64,000 nt of DNA from JBKQVT01 sp963727245 (GTDB lineage Bacteria > Planctomycetota > Planctomycetia > Pirellulales > Thermoguttaceae): assembly GCA_963727245.1 (NCBI GenBank), contig CAVSFO010000005.1, forward strand, positions 558,001 to 622,000. Direction: 5' to 3'. The translations under genes were made by a program, and so were the position numbers. This document shows, piece by piece, positions 47,448 to 56,458 of the stretch; position 1 is the first letter of the stretch; each line of letters starts with the position of its first letter. Below the pieces are notes generated by a model that was not told the DNA's origin, ran no database searches, and saw nothing but the letters and a program-made list of their open reading frames with translations.

Positions 47448-47516
47448 AGCGGCTTCCGCTTGCGTGCCACTGGCTCTGCCAGTGTATTGCACTAGTATTG
47501 CCCATAGCGCTTCCGC
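47437..47516. repeat. palindromic element with 22-bp flanking duplication at the pstC/pstA junction
   Basis: GTATTGCCCATAGCG(G)CTTCCGC occurs twice (47437-47459 and 47495-47516). Between them lie ~35 bp with the palindrome GTGCCACTGGCTCTGCCAGTG (47464-47484). One copy encodes the end of pstC, the other the start of pstA. Confidence 0.82.
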
Positions 47517-49809
47517 AGCCGCTGGCGGACCAACTTCGGCCGCCGTGTTCAGCACGAAGGTAAGAACGAACAACAACACGGCGCAGAGGAACAGCACTCG
47601 ATAGAGCGTGCCGGGCACCGCCACGCCCGGGACCGGGGCCTCGGGAATCTCGACGGCGATATTGGCCGACAGCGTCCGCATGCCGTCCAGCGGGCTCCAG
47701 TCGATCAGCGGCGTATTGCCGGTGGCCATCAGCACGATCATCGTCTCCCCCACCGCCCGGCCGAAGCCGATCATCACGGCGGCGAAGATGCCCGGGCTGG
47801 CCGAGGGCAGCACGACCCGCCACAACGTCTGCCAGCGGCTGGCCCCCAGGGCCATCGAGGCCGCCGTCATGCTGTGGGGGACGTTGGAGAGCGAGTCTTC
47901 CGCCAGCGAGAAAATGATGGGAATGACGGCGAAGCCCAGGCCGATGGCGATGATGATGCTGTTGCGCTGATCGTAAACCAGGTGCAGGTGCTGGGTGAGC
48001 CACTGCACGAGGTTGGCGTACTGCTTGCAATCCAACTCCGTCTGAAACCACCCTTGGATACTGCCGGGCAGCAGTTGCCACAACCAGGGCAGCAGCCAAA
48101 CGGCCGCCGCCACGCCCAAGAGGATGACCGGCGCCACCAAGAGGAACTCGCGGCCGTGGGCGAGCCGCCGCACCCAATCGCGGCGTCCGATCCGTTGCCA
48201 AAGCAGCAGAAAGACCGCCAGCACCGCCGGGATGGTGAGCAGGCAGAGGAGCACCGTCCCCAGCCGGCGCTCGATGATCGGCGCCAGCCAGAGCGCGGCG
48301 ATGAAGCCGATCACGACCGAGGGCAGGGCGGCCATGATCTCGACCGTCGGCTTGATCCACTGCTTGAAGCCGGGGACGGTGAAATGGCTGACGTAGGCGG
48401 CCGCCGCCAACGACAGCGGCACGGCCAACAACATGGCGTAGGCGGTCGCCTTGAGCGTGCCGAACAGCAGCGGCACCAGGCTCATCTTCGGCTCGTACTC
48501 GTCGCCGCCGGTGGTCTGCCACACGTAGTCCGGCTCGTCGTAGCCCTCGTACTGCACCTTGCCGAAGAGCGTCCGCCAACTGATTTCCGGATGGCCGCAG
48601 AAGATGCGCCAGACCGCCAGGCGCCGCTGGGCGTCGAGCCCCAGCAGGGCGTCGCCGCGGGGCGAGAGGCCCACTTGCCGGAGCGGCGGCGCACCGCCGA
48701 CCAGCGCCAGCCGGCGCTCGCTGGTCATGTGGTCCAGCGCGGCGGCGCCGCCATCGTCGCGGCTCAGCAGGGCCTTGTTGCGCGAGGGCGGGAATGATCT
48801 GGCGCACCGCGTCCGCATGGGGCGCCAGCGTGTGGATCAGGCGGAGTTTCCGCGACAAGCCGCGCGCCCGTGTGGACGAAGAACCAGGTGGTCAGTTGGC
48901 CCCGGGCGTCGCCCACGGCCAGCGAAACGTCGCCCAGCAGGACGCCCAGCGAGGTGATGGCCCGCTTGTCGGCGAAGGCCGGCGTTACTTCGTGCTCGGC
49001 GACCCGGCCGTCGTCGTCCAGCCGCCACCAGAGCAGCACGCCGTCGGAGGTTCCGGCGTAGAGGTTCGTGCCGGGGCCGTCCAGGGCGATGGGGCCGATG
49101 CTGGCCGGCGTGTCGTGCCGGAGGATCGTCCGCCCGCTCTTCGTCGTCGTCTCGCCGAGCAGGTTTTCCTCGCGGACCTGGCGGACCACCAGGATGCGGC
49201 CGTCCGCCAGCAGGGCGGCGCAGGTGATGACGCCCTCCTTGTCCTTGGGCGCCCGCACGATGGCGCGGACGGGCCTGAGGCCGTTTTCCGGCGGGATGGT
49301 GGCACGGACGCCGACCGTGCAGATGGGAGGGGCGTGCGGGCTGCCCGGGGGGGCCGCTTGCACGCCGACTTCGACCAGCGACATCGTGCCGTCGGACCAG
49401 ACGAGCGAATATTGGCCCGCTCCCGCCTGCTCGACGGCCCGAATCGTCCGCGGCCGGGACCGTCCCGGGCGTCGGCGGTCTGCTGCAAGATTGCTCCGCT
49501 GTGCAAATCGAGAAACGTAACGGTCCCGTTGCGGCCCAGGAGATGGGCGACCAGCAGCTTCTGGTCATCCACGCCCATCTCGACGCCGACGGCAGCCACG
49601 TCCTCGGCCGCCAACGACGCCGGCAAGGGCTGCGCGGCGATGAGACGGATACGGGCGGGCTGAAAGAGCGGCAGCACCGTGCCGACAATCAGCGCCACGA
49701 TGGCGATCACGCTGGCAATGACCGCCATGCCGCCCAGCGTCACCACCCAGCGGGCGGCCTTGTCGCGCCGCCGGGCTCGTCGCAACGTGGCTTTGCTGAG
49801 TGCAAACAT
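47492..49809 (-). CDS. pstC: phosphate ABC transporter permease PstC, large form (about four frame breaks)
   Basis: About 770 residues. The basic N-terminus and TM1 'VVTLGGMAVIASVIAIVALI' are followed by ~330 residues outside the membrane with repeated beta-propeller-like strands ('VITCAALLADGRILVVRQVR', 'TNLYAGTSDGVLLWWRLDDD', 'GDALLGLDAQRRLAVWRIF'). The permease part starts at 'KMSLVPLLFGTLKATAYAML' and contains 'PTVEIMAALPSVVIGFIAAL', 'MALGASRWQTLWRVVLPSAS' (EAA loop) and 'GFGRAVGETMIVLMATGNTP'. Corrected C-terminus RQRLRKRYGQY. Breaks near 49455, 48865, 48790 and 47517. Large PstC proteins of this kind occur also in Pseudomonas. Confidence 0.88.
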
Positions 49810-49850
49810 CACGATTCCTCGGCATCACCACGACTTCGACCGCGGGCGAC

Positions 49851-50860
49851 TTATTCCACGATTTTGAGTTGTTTCACTTGGACTGCAAGGGGCAGCGGGC
49901 CGTAGCCGTCCTTGACCACGATCTCCTGTCCCTCCTTGGACAGCACGAACTTGAGAAACTCCTTCACCAGCGGCGGCAGCGGCTCGCCGGGTTTCTTCGC
50001 CACGTAAATGTAAAGCATCCGCCCCAGCGGGTAACTGCCATTCAGGGCGTTCTCGAAGGTCGGGGCCACGAGCTGGTCCTTGCCGCTCTTGGCCAGCGCC
50101 ACGGCACGGACTTCCGAGGTCTTGTAGCCGATGCCCGAGTAGCCGATGCCGCCCCGGTCGTTGGCCACGCCGTTGACGACGGCCGCCGAGCCGGGCTGCT
50201 CCTTCACCGTGTCCTTGTAGTCGCCCTTCTCCAGCACGTGCTCCTTAAAATAGAGATAGGTGCCGCTGGCCGAATTGCGGCCGTAGATGCTGATCGGCAG
50301 CGCCGCCCATTGGCCCGTCAAGCCGGCCTCGCCCCAGGTGGTGATCGTCGGCGTAGCCGCTCTTGCGGGTCTTCGAGAAGATGCAGTCCAGTTGGGCCAG
50401 CGTAAAACCGGGGACGGGATTGTCCTTGTGGACGTACACGGCCAGGCAATCCAAGGCCACTTCGATCCGCGTCGGCTTGAAGCCGTGTTTCGCCTCGAAA
50501 GCCTCTTCTTCCTCGTTCTTCATCTTCCGCGACATGGGGCCGAGCTGCGCGGTGCCCTGCGTCAGGGCCGGCGGAGCGGTGGCCGAGCCCTTCCCCTCGA
50601 CTTGGAATCTTGACGTTGGGATAGGCCTTGGAAAACGCCTCCGCCCAATAGGTCATCAGGTTGTTGAGCGTGTCGGAGCCGATGCTATTGAGATTGCCCG
50701 AGATGCCGGAAACCGACGCATAGGACTTGATGGCCGGATCGACCGTGCCGGCCGACGCGGCGGGCTCGGCGGCAGTCGCCGTCGCCACCGCCATAACCAC
50801 CAAACAGATCGACGCCGCAACCGTTCCCAAGGTGCGCCGGGCGCAGAAAATTCGTCTCAT
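49851..50860 (-). CDS. pstS: phosphate-binding protein PstS (two frame breaks)
   Basis: Periplasmic phosphate receptor, ~336 residues. Signal peptide 'TLGTVAASICLVVMAVATAT'. Phosphate-binding segments: 'SGNLNSIGSDTLNNLMTYWA' (Ser/Asp), 'GTAQLGPMSRKMKNEEEEAF' (Ser-Arg) and 'SIYGRNSASGTYLYFKEHVL' (R-N-S-A-S-G-T), with 'PLGRMLYIYVAKKPGEPLPP' and 'FLKFVLSKEGQEIVVKDGYG' at the C-terminus. Breaks near 50605 and 50340 move the frame. First gene of the transporter cluster, 41 bp upstream of pstC, with a candidate Pho box ~100 bp upstream of its start. Confidence 0.93.
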
Positions 50861-50962
50861 CGCGGGTTCTCCTGAAGCTAAGGTGTGTGTCGAAAAGGGG
50901 CTCGTTCCGAGGCTGTTGCTGCGGAACCTTTCCTCATCCCCAGAAGAATGCTAGTTGTGAAT

Positions 50963-50990
50963 TGTTAAGGATATGTGAGCAGAGGGTTAG
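50963..50990 (-). promoter_or_regulatory. candidate Pho box upstream of pstS
   Basis: On the minus strand three hexamers CTAACC, CTCACA and TTAACA are spaced exactly 11 bp apart (5-bp spacers). This matches the direct-repeat geometry of PhoB/PhoP binding sites and is close to the Bacillus TTAACA hexamer. Confidence 0.68.
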
Positions 50991-51075
50991 TTCTCGATGA
51001 GAAGGGTGGCGGGGGGAGAGTTGCGAAACCGCAAGCGGCGGGTCCACCCCGAGCCCTGGCCGCGGTCCCCGGCCG

Positions 51076-51780
51076 CTACTCTTTGCAGCGATAGCCGACG
51101 CCGCGGACGGTTTCAATGTAGCGGCCGGCCGAGCCGAGCTTCTTCCGCAGTCCGACGATCTGCACGTCGACGGCGCGGTCCGTGATGGCATAGTTGTCGC
51201 CGTGGACGCCGTCGAGGATCTGCTGCCGGCTGAAGACCCAGCCCGGCTTGCTCGCCAGGAAGCGCAACACGCGAAATTCCGTCGAGCTCAGCGACACCGG
51301 TTCTTGATCGACCAGGACTTCGTGGCGTCCCACGTGGATCGTCAGTTCGTGGATATGGATGACCTCGTTGCCCTCGTCCTCGTCGGGCTCCTCGGGCGGC
51401 GCCTCGGGGCTGCGGCGCAACACGGCCCGCACCCGCGCCATGAGGACCTTGGGACTGAAGGGCTTGGTCACATAATCGTTGGCGCCGAGATTCAACCCGC
51501 CGACGATGTCGGATTCCTGCCCCTTGGCGGTCAGCATGACGATGGGCACCGACTGGGTCCGCGGCTGGCTCCGCAGACGTTGACAGACGGTCAGGCCGTC
51601 GAGGTCGGGAAGCATGAGGTCCAAAAGGATCAGGTCGGGCGGTTGCGCGGTGGCGGTGGCCAGTGCCTCTTCGCCCGAGCCCACGCCCGCCACCTGGTAG
51701 CCTTCCTTCAAGAGGTGATAGCTGACCAGTTCGCGGATGTCCTCCTCATCCTCGACCACCAGCACGGTTTTTTTCAGCAT
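51076..51780 (-). CDS. phoB: PhoB-like response regulator
   Basis: A 234-residue OmpR-family regulator. Receiver: 'TVLVVEDEEDIRELVSYHLL', phospho-Asp in 'LILLDLMLPDLDGLTVCQRL', switch Thr in 'VPIVMLTAKGQESDIVGGLN', Lys in 'DYVTKPFSPKVLMARVRAVL'. Winged helix: 'VSLSSTEFRVLRFLASKPGW', 'VFSRQQILDGVHGDNYAITD' and 'RAVDVQIVGLRKKLGSAGRY' with 'IETVRGVGYRCKE', all close to PhoB. Upstream of pstS on the same strand with ~215 bp between. It should control the pst genes and itself through the 11-bp-spaced repeats. The PhoR kinase and PhoU are not in the window. Confidence 0.9.
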   Translation of the reverse strand: MLKKTVLVVEDEEDIRELVSYHLLKEGYQVAGVGSGEEALATATAQPPDLILLDLMLPDLDGLTVCQRLRSQPRTQSVPIVMLTAKGQESDIVGGLNLGANDYVTKPFSPKVLMARVRAVLRRSPEAPPEEPDEDEGNEVIHIHELTIHVGRHEVLVDQEPVSLSSTEFRVLRFLASKPGWVFSRQQILDGVHGDNYAITDRAVDVQIVGLRKKLGSAGRYIETVRGVGYRCKE

Positions 51781-51874
51781 GTCAACACCACGCGCCGATG
51801 GCTCGGCCAAGGCAAGGTTCTGCAACACAACGGAGGTTCCCTGGGTTTTGTAAGCCCTTACGTTAACTAGCCCA

Positions 51875-51902
51875 TGTTAGGTGTGTGTTAGCGTTGTGCT
51901 AG
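51875..51902 (-). promoter_or_regulatory. candidate Pho box upstream of phoB
   Basis: On the minus strand CTAGCA, CTAACA and CTAACA follow each other at exact 11-bp steps, ~95-120 bp upstream of the phoB start. Same pattern as upstream of pstS. Confidence 0.68.
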
Positions 51903-52297
51903 ACTTCGATCAAGGATACTCGACGCACGGGTTGCATATCAACACCCGCCGAAGGGGAACTGGGCAACATCGACAGCCCAAGTTATAATACTCGACGGCC
52001 CATGCCGGTTGGTCAACATGGTCAACGTGGTCGCGGCCGCGGGCGTATAACGGGAATTGTTGCGGCTTTCCCACGCACCACAAAAAACTGGGCGATCCTG
52101 GCAAGATGGGCGGAATGAGGTTGCGCAAAAAAAATGAGGGATCTTGCTCGCCGGTACAAGAACCCTCACTTGAGGCTGCCCAAACTCGGCAAGCTGACGC
52201 CCGCCTTGTTCAGAGACCCACAGCCTTTACATCAGCTATCGGGCCGATGGATGGACTGACTTTAACACAGCTCTCCCGGGGATGGAGATAGGTTCCG
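51903..52297. other. intergenic region between phoB and carA
   Basis: About 395 bp. It must contain the carA promoter. Short minus-strand frames lack any support. No riboswitch or attenuator is recognised. Confidence 0.4.
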
Positions 52298-53422
52298 ATG
52301 ACGCAAATCGCAAAACTCGCGCTCGAAGACGGCTCCGTCTTCACCGGCAGGGCCTTCGGCGCCGCCGGCGAGGTGGACGGCGAGGTCTGCTTCAACACCT
52401 CCATGACCGGATACCAGGAGATCCTCACCGATCCCAGCTATCGCGGACAGATCGTCACCATGACGTATCCCGAGATTGGCAACTACGGGGTCAACGCTGC
52501 GGACGTGGAGAGCGCCAAGCCGCAGTTGGCCGGGTTCATCGTCCGCGAGCAGAGCCGGCTGGTGAGCAACTTCCGCGCCGAAGGCGACCTGAACGGCTAC
52601 CTGGTCCGCTACGGCATCGTGGCCCTGGAGGGCATCGACACCCGGGCGCTGGTGCGGCGGCTGCGGACCTGCGGGGCCATGAAGGGCGTGCTCTCCAGCA
52701 CCGACCTGGACGACGCCCGCCTGGTCGAAAAGGCCAAGGCCAGCCCGGGACTGGTCGGCCGCGACCTGGTCCGCGAGGTGATCCCGGACCAGCCGATCCA
52801 GTGGCACGAGCCGCTGAGCCGCTGGGCGCGGCTGCTGGAACCGGCCGCGCGGCCGGTCGCAGTTCCTCGCCGCACGTGGTGGCCCTGGACTACGGCATGA
52901 AATGGAACATCGCCCGCCACCTCTTCGAGATGGGCTGGCCGGGTGACCATCCTGCCGGGCACGGCCACCGCCGAGGAGGTCTTGCAGCAGCAGCCCGACG
53001 GCGTGTTCCTCTCCAACGGTCCCGGCGATCCCGAGCCCTTGGGCTATGCGCAGCAGACGATCCGCGACTTGCTGGGCAAGAAGCCGATTTTTGGCATTTG
53101 CCTGGGGCATCAACTCTTGGGCCTGGCCTGCGGCGCCAAGACCTACAAGCTGAAGTTCGGCCATCGCGGGGCGAACCAGCCGGTGTTGAACCATGCCACC
53201 GGACGGGTCGAGATCACGACGCAGAATCACGGTTTTGCCGTGGAGGCCGACTCGCTGCCGGCCGACTTGGAGGTGACGCACGTGAACCTCAACGACCGCA
53301 CGATCGAGGGCATGCGGCACCGCCGCTTCCCGGCCTTCAGCGTGCAGTATCATCCCGAGGCCTCGGCCGGCCCGCACGACAGCAACTACCTGTTTGCCGA
53401 GTTCCAAAAGATGCTTGGCTGA
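52298..53422 (+). CDS. carA: carbamoyl-phosphate synthase small subunit (two frame breaks)
   Basis: Glutaminase subunit for arginine and pyrimidine synthesis, ~375 residues. The N-terminal domain has 'ALEDGSVFTGRAFGAAGEVD', 'GEVCFNTSMTGYQEILTDPS' and 'IVTMTYPEIGNYGVNAADVE'. The glutamine amidotransferase domain has 'GVFLSNGPGDPEPLGYAQQT', the nucleophile Cys in 'KPIFGICLGHQLLGLACGAK', 'HRGANQPVLNHATGRVEITT' and the catalytic His-Glu in 'FSVQYHPEASAGPHDSNYLF'. Breaks near 52862 and 52938 bracket 'HVVALDYGMKWNIARHLFEM'. carB is not in the window. Confidence 0.94.
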
Positions 53423-53493
53423 GTTACCGGGTGCTCGTTGTGTCTTGGTGCCCTGGCGGTTGCCGGCCGCGGAGAAATTCGAGGGGCGTCAGC

Positions 53494-53751
53494 GTGCCGC
53501 GAAAACCCTTCCAATATACGCTCCGCACGCTCTTCATTGTCACCACGATGTTTGCCGTCATCTGTTCCTACGTCAAGATGGCTCCGCCGGGCGCGCTGGC
53601 CGACGTGGCGGCCATGTTTGCCGGAATTTTCGGCCTCTTCGCCGTCGCCGCGGTCATCGCCTTGGCCGTCGATTTGTCCTGGCGGGCGATCTCCCGGCTC
53701 TGGAAAAAAGCCCCAGAGGATGACACCGAGGAGGGCAGCGATGAGGCGTAG
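53494..53751 (+). CDS. small membrane protein, planctomycete 'SLRTLF' type
   Basis: 85 residues from a GTG start: 'PRKPFQYTLRTLFIVTTMFA' begins with the short F-Q-x-(S/T)-L-R-T-L-(L/F) motif that precedes a transmembrane helix in many planctomycete proteins. Two hydrophobic segments (~residues 11-28 and 38-62), then a charged tail 'KKAPEDDTEEGSDEA'. Function unknown. It lies ~70 bp after carA and may be co-transcribed with it. Confidence 0.7.
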   Translation: MPRKPFQYTLRTLFIVTTMFAVICSYVKMAPPGALADVAAMFAGIFGLFAVAAVIALAVDLSWRAISRLWKKAPEDDTEEGSDEA

Positions 53752-53847
53752 CCCCGGTCACCGCCGGCCGTAGAGGCGTACGGCGGACGCCTGCCCTGGG
53801 GGACCGCCCGCCGCAGATGCCCGCTCGCGGTGTTCTCCGACTGGGCA

Positions 53848-55497
53848 TCAACCCAGGATCGCCGCCAGGTCCTGCTCCGGCGTGGTGATGGGGGCGATGT
53901 TGAACTTCTCCACCAGGACCTGCAATACCGACGGCGTCACGAACGCCGGCAGCGTCGGACCCAAGCGGATATTCTTGATGCCCAGGTGAAGCAGCGTGAG
54001 CAGGATGGCCACCGCCTTCTGCTCGTACCAGCTCAGCACCAGCGACAGCGGCAGCTCGTTGACGCCGCACTTGAAGGCCCCGGCCAGGGCCAACGCGATC
54101 TGCACGGCCGAATAGGCGTCGTTGCACTGCCCCACGTCCAAAAGCCGCGGAATGCCGTCGATCTGTCCGAAGTCGAGCTTGTTGAAGCGATACTTGCCGC
54201 AGGCCAAGGTGAGGATGACGCAGTCCTGGGGCACCTGCCGGGCGAAGTCGGTGTAGTAGTTGCGGCCCGGCTTGGCGCCGTCGCAGCCGCCGACGAGGAA
54301 GAAATGGCGGATCGCCCCCTGCTTGACCGCCGCGATCACCTTGTCGGCCACGCCCAGCACGGCATTGCGGCCGAAACCGACGGTAATCGTCTTTTGCTCC
54401 GGCGCATCGGCCGCGAAGCCGGGCGCCGCCAGGGCAGCACGGATCACCGGCGTGAAGTCGCGATCCGGGCCGACGTGGGTGACGCCCGGCCAGGCGACCA
54501 GCCCGCTGGTGAAAATGCGGCCGCGGTAGCTCTCCCGCGGCTTCTGAATGCAGTTGGTCGTCATCAGCACCGCGCCGGGGAATTCGTCGAATTCCCGGGC
54601 CTGGTCCTGCCAGGCGCCGCCGTAGTTGCCCACCAGGTGCTTGTACTTTTTCAGGCCCGGATAGCCGTGGGCGGGGAGCATCTCGCCGTGGGTATAGACG
54701 TTGATGCCGCGGCCTGCGGTCTGTTTCAGCAATTCTTCGAGGTCCTTCAGGTCGTGGCCGGAGACCGCGATCGCCTTGCCCGCAATCGGCATTACGCGGA
54801 CTTGCGTCGGCTCGGGATGGCCGTAGGCGCCGGTGTTGGCCTCGTCCAACAGGGCCATGACCTTCAGATTCAACTCGCCCGTCTTCAACACCCAGCCGAG
54901 GATGTCGTCGGCCGCGGCGCCGCTGCGGGCCACGAAGTCCAGGGCTTCGTGGAACGTGGCGTAAATCGCCGCGTCTTCGCGGCCCAGCAGATAGGCGTGG
55001 TCCGCATAAGCGGCAGCCCCCTTCAGACCGTAGACGATCAATTCCAGCAGACCGGCGACATCGGTGCCCAACGCGACCTGCTGCCGCGTTACCGAGACCT
55101 CGACCCCTTGGCGGATCAGGCCGTCGAAATCGGCCGCCGGCTGCCAGGCCGCCGGTCCGGCCAGTTGCTCGGGCGTCTTGCCGGCCTTGCGGCAGGCCGC
55201 CTCGTACAACGACCGAGCCTGGTCGCGGACGGCGGCCGCCTGGGTCAGATGCTTTTGCAGCCGCTGGGGGTCGAAATCGACGTTGGTGACGGTGGCAAAC
55301 AGGCTCTCGATCACGCAGCGGTCCACCGCCGCGTCGCGGGCGCCCAGTTGGCCGGCCCGGTGGGCGTACATCGAAATCCCCTTCGTCGCATAAACCAAGA
55401 GGTCTTGCAGGGTGGCGGTGGCCTCGTCTTTGCCGCACACGCCCAGCGTCGTGCAGCCGGCGCCCCTGAAAGTCTGTTCACATTGATAGCAAAACAT
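53848..55497 (-). CDS. hcp: hybrid-cluster protein / hydroxylamine reductase
   Basis: Reduces hydroxylamine or NO in nitrosative stress defence. 549 residues, intact frame. The N-terminal cysteines 'MFCYQCEQTFRGAGCTTLGV' continuing 'CGKDEAT' bind the 4Fe cluster (C-x2-C pattern at Cys3, Cys6, then Cys15 and Cys21). Hybrid-cluster ligands lie in 'MALLDEANTGAYGHPEPTQV', 'INVYTHGEMLPAHGYPGLKK' (His, Glu), 'VLMTTNCIQKP', 'ILTLACGKYRFNKLDFGQID' and 'IPRLLDVGQCNDAYSAVQIA'. A good AAGGAG site precedes the ATG. Divergent from a CRP/FNR regulator with an FNR-type box between them. Confidence 0.96.
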   Translation of the reverse strand: MFCYQCEQTFRGAGCTTLGVCGKDEATATLQDLLVYATKGISMYAHRAGQLGARDAAVDRCVIESLFATVTNVDFDPQRLQKHLTQAAAVRDQARSLYEAACRKAGKTPEQLAGPAAWQPAADFDGLIRQGVEVSVTRQQVALGTDVAGLLELIVYGLKGAAAYADHAYLLGREDAAIYATFHEALDFVARSGAAADDILGWVLKTGELNLKVMALLDEANTGAYGHPEPTQVRVMPIAGKAIAVSGHDLKDLEELLKQTAGRGINVYTHGEMLPAHGYPGLKKYKHLVGNYGGAWQDQAREFDEFPGAVLMTTNCIQKPRESYRGRIFTSGLVAWPGVTHVGPDRDFTPVIRAALAAPGFAADAPEQKTITVGFGRNAVLGVADKVIAAVKQGAIRHFFLVGGCDGAKPGRNYYTDFARQVPQDCVILTLACGKYRFNKLDFGQIDGIPRLLDVGQCNDAYSAVQIALALAGAFKCGVNELPLSLVLSWYEQKAVAILLTLLHLGIKNIRLGPTLPAFVTPSVLQVLVEKFNIAPITTPEQDLAAILG

Positions 55498-55627
55498 GAG
55501 TAACTCCTTTGCAGAAAGGTTTCCGATTGGCCACCAGCGGCCCCTTGCCCCCTCCGGGAGACGGGTCGAACTCGCCGTGTACAAACCCACAACTCTTCTA
55601 TAATAGGAGGCTGTGCAAGACCGCTCC

Positions 55628-55641
55628 TTGATTTAGATCAA
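55628..55641. promoter_or_regulatory. FNR/DNR-type operator between hcp and its regulator
   Basis: Perfect TTGAT-TTAG-ATCAA. On the minus strand a TATTAT -10 element (55600-55605) places the box centre at about -41.5 from the likely hcp transcription start, the class II activator position. The neighbouring CRP/FNR protein carries the E-xx-SR recognition helix that reads TTGAT. Confidence 0.75.
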
Positions 55642-55676
55642 GTCGGCGGCAGAAAAAAGAAAGGAACCCTCCCGCC

Positions 55677-56366
55677 GTGCCGCAGAACATCGCCGACGTT
55701 CTTCACGAGTGCAAGCTCTTCTCGGCCGTCCAACCGGCCGGGTTCCAGCGGCTGGCCGTCATCGCGCGGCTCTGCAAATTCCGCAAGGGGCAACTGATCT
55801 TTCGTGAGGGAGAGGAGTGTCCGGGGGTGTACGTGGTGGGCAAGGGGATGGTCCGCGTCTTCAAGACCGGCCCGGGGGGTAAGGAACACGTCCTGCACAT
55901 TGTCGGCCCGGGCGGCACCTTCGCCGAGGTGGCGGCCATCGGCGGCTTCGAGGTGCCCGCCAGCGCCGAGGCGATTGTGCCGACAAGCTGCGCGCTGTTG
56001 CCCCGCGACGCCTTCCGCAAGGCATTGGCCGAGGACCACGAGCTTGCCACCGGCATGATGACCGGCCTGACGCTGTGGGTCCGGCACCTGGTCAATCTGA
56101 TGGAAGATGTGGTGTTGCGTGACGCCGCCGGCCGCATCGCCCGCTACCTGCTCCAGTCGCAGCCCGACGCCCAGGGACGCATCGAATTGCCGGGGCTGAA
56201 GCGGCACGTGGCCAGCCATCTGAACTTGACCAGCGAGACGTTTTCCCGCACTTTCCGCCGCTTGTTGGACGCCGGCATGATCGCCGAGTCGGACGACAAC
56301 GGCCTGCAAGTGCTCGACCGCGACCGGCTGGAAAAGGTCGCCGAGGGGCTCTTCCCGCAACTCTGA
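55677..56366 (+). CDS. CRP/FNR-family regulator, DNR/NnrR-like
   Basis: 229 residues from GTG. The cyclic-nucleotide-binding-like sensor domain contains 'FRKGQLIFREGEECPGVYVV', 'GKGMVRVFKTGPGGKEHVLH' and 'IVGPGGTFAEVAAIGGFEVP'; it lacks the cluster of N-terminal cysteines of true FNR (only Cys12 and Cys33 in that region), so heme- or NO-based sensing as in DNR is more likely. The dimer helix is 'GLTLWVRHLVNLMEDVVLRD'. The winged HTH is 'GLKRHVASHLNLTSETFSRT' plus 'FRRLLDAGMI', whose E-T-F-S-R matches the FNR recognition helix. Divergent from hcp and probably its activator. Confidence 0.87.
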   Translation: MPQNIADVLHECKLFSAVQPAGFQRLAVIARLCKFRKGQLIFREGEECPGVYVVGKGMVRVFKTGPGGKEHVLHIVGPGGTFAEVAAIGGFEVPASAEAIVPTSCALLPRDAFRKALAEDHELATGMMTGLTLWVRHLVNLMEDVVLRDAAGRIARYLLQSQPDAQGRIELPGLKRHVASHLNLTSETFSRTFRRLLDAGMIAESDDNGLQVLDRDRLEKVAEGLFPQL

Positions 56367-56370
56367 GTGC

Positions 56371-56396
56371 AAGGCGGAAGGCGGAAGGGGGAAGGA
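56371..56396. repeat. short heptamer array (AGGCGGA)n
   Basis: AAGGCGGAAGGCGGAAGGGG-type units with a 7-bp period directly after the regulator gene. Confidence 0.6.
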
Positions 56397-56458
56397 AGCC
56401 GGCGAGAAAAGCCCCCCGTTTGCAACGGGTGGGACCGGCTGGCCGGAACGACTTCGAT

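Noticed and set aside
51910..52128. Small ORF upstream of phoB
   Set aside because: 72 codons with no signal, motif or RBS, in the region between phoB and carA.
53830..55503. 557-codon plus-strand frame opposite hcp
   Set aside because: Antisense shadow of the intact and unmistakable hcp gene.
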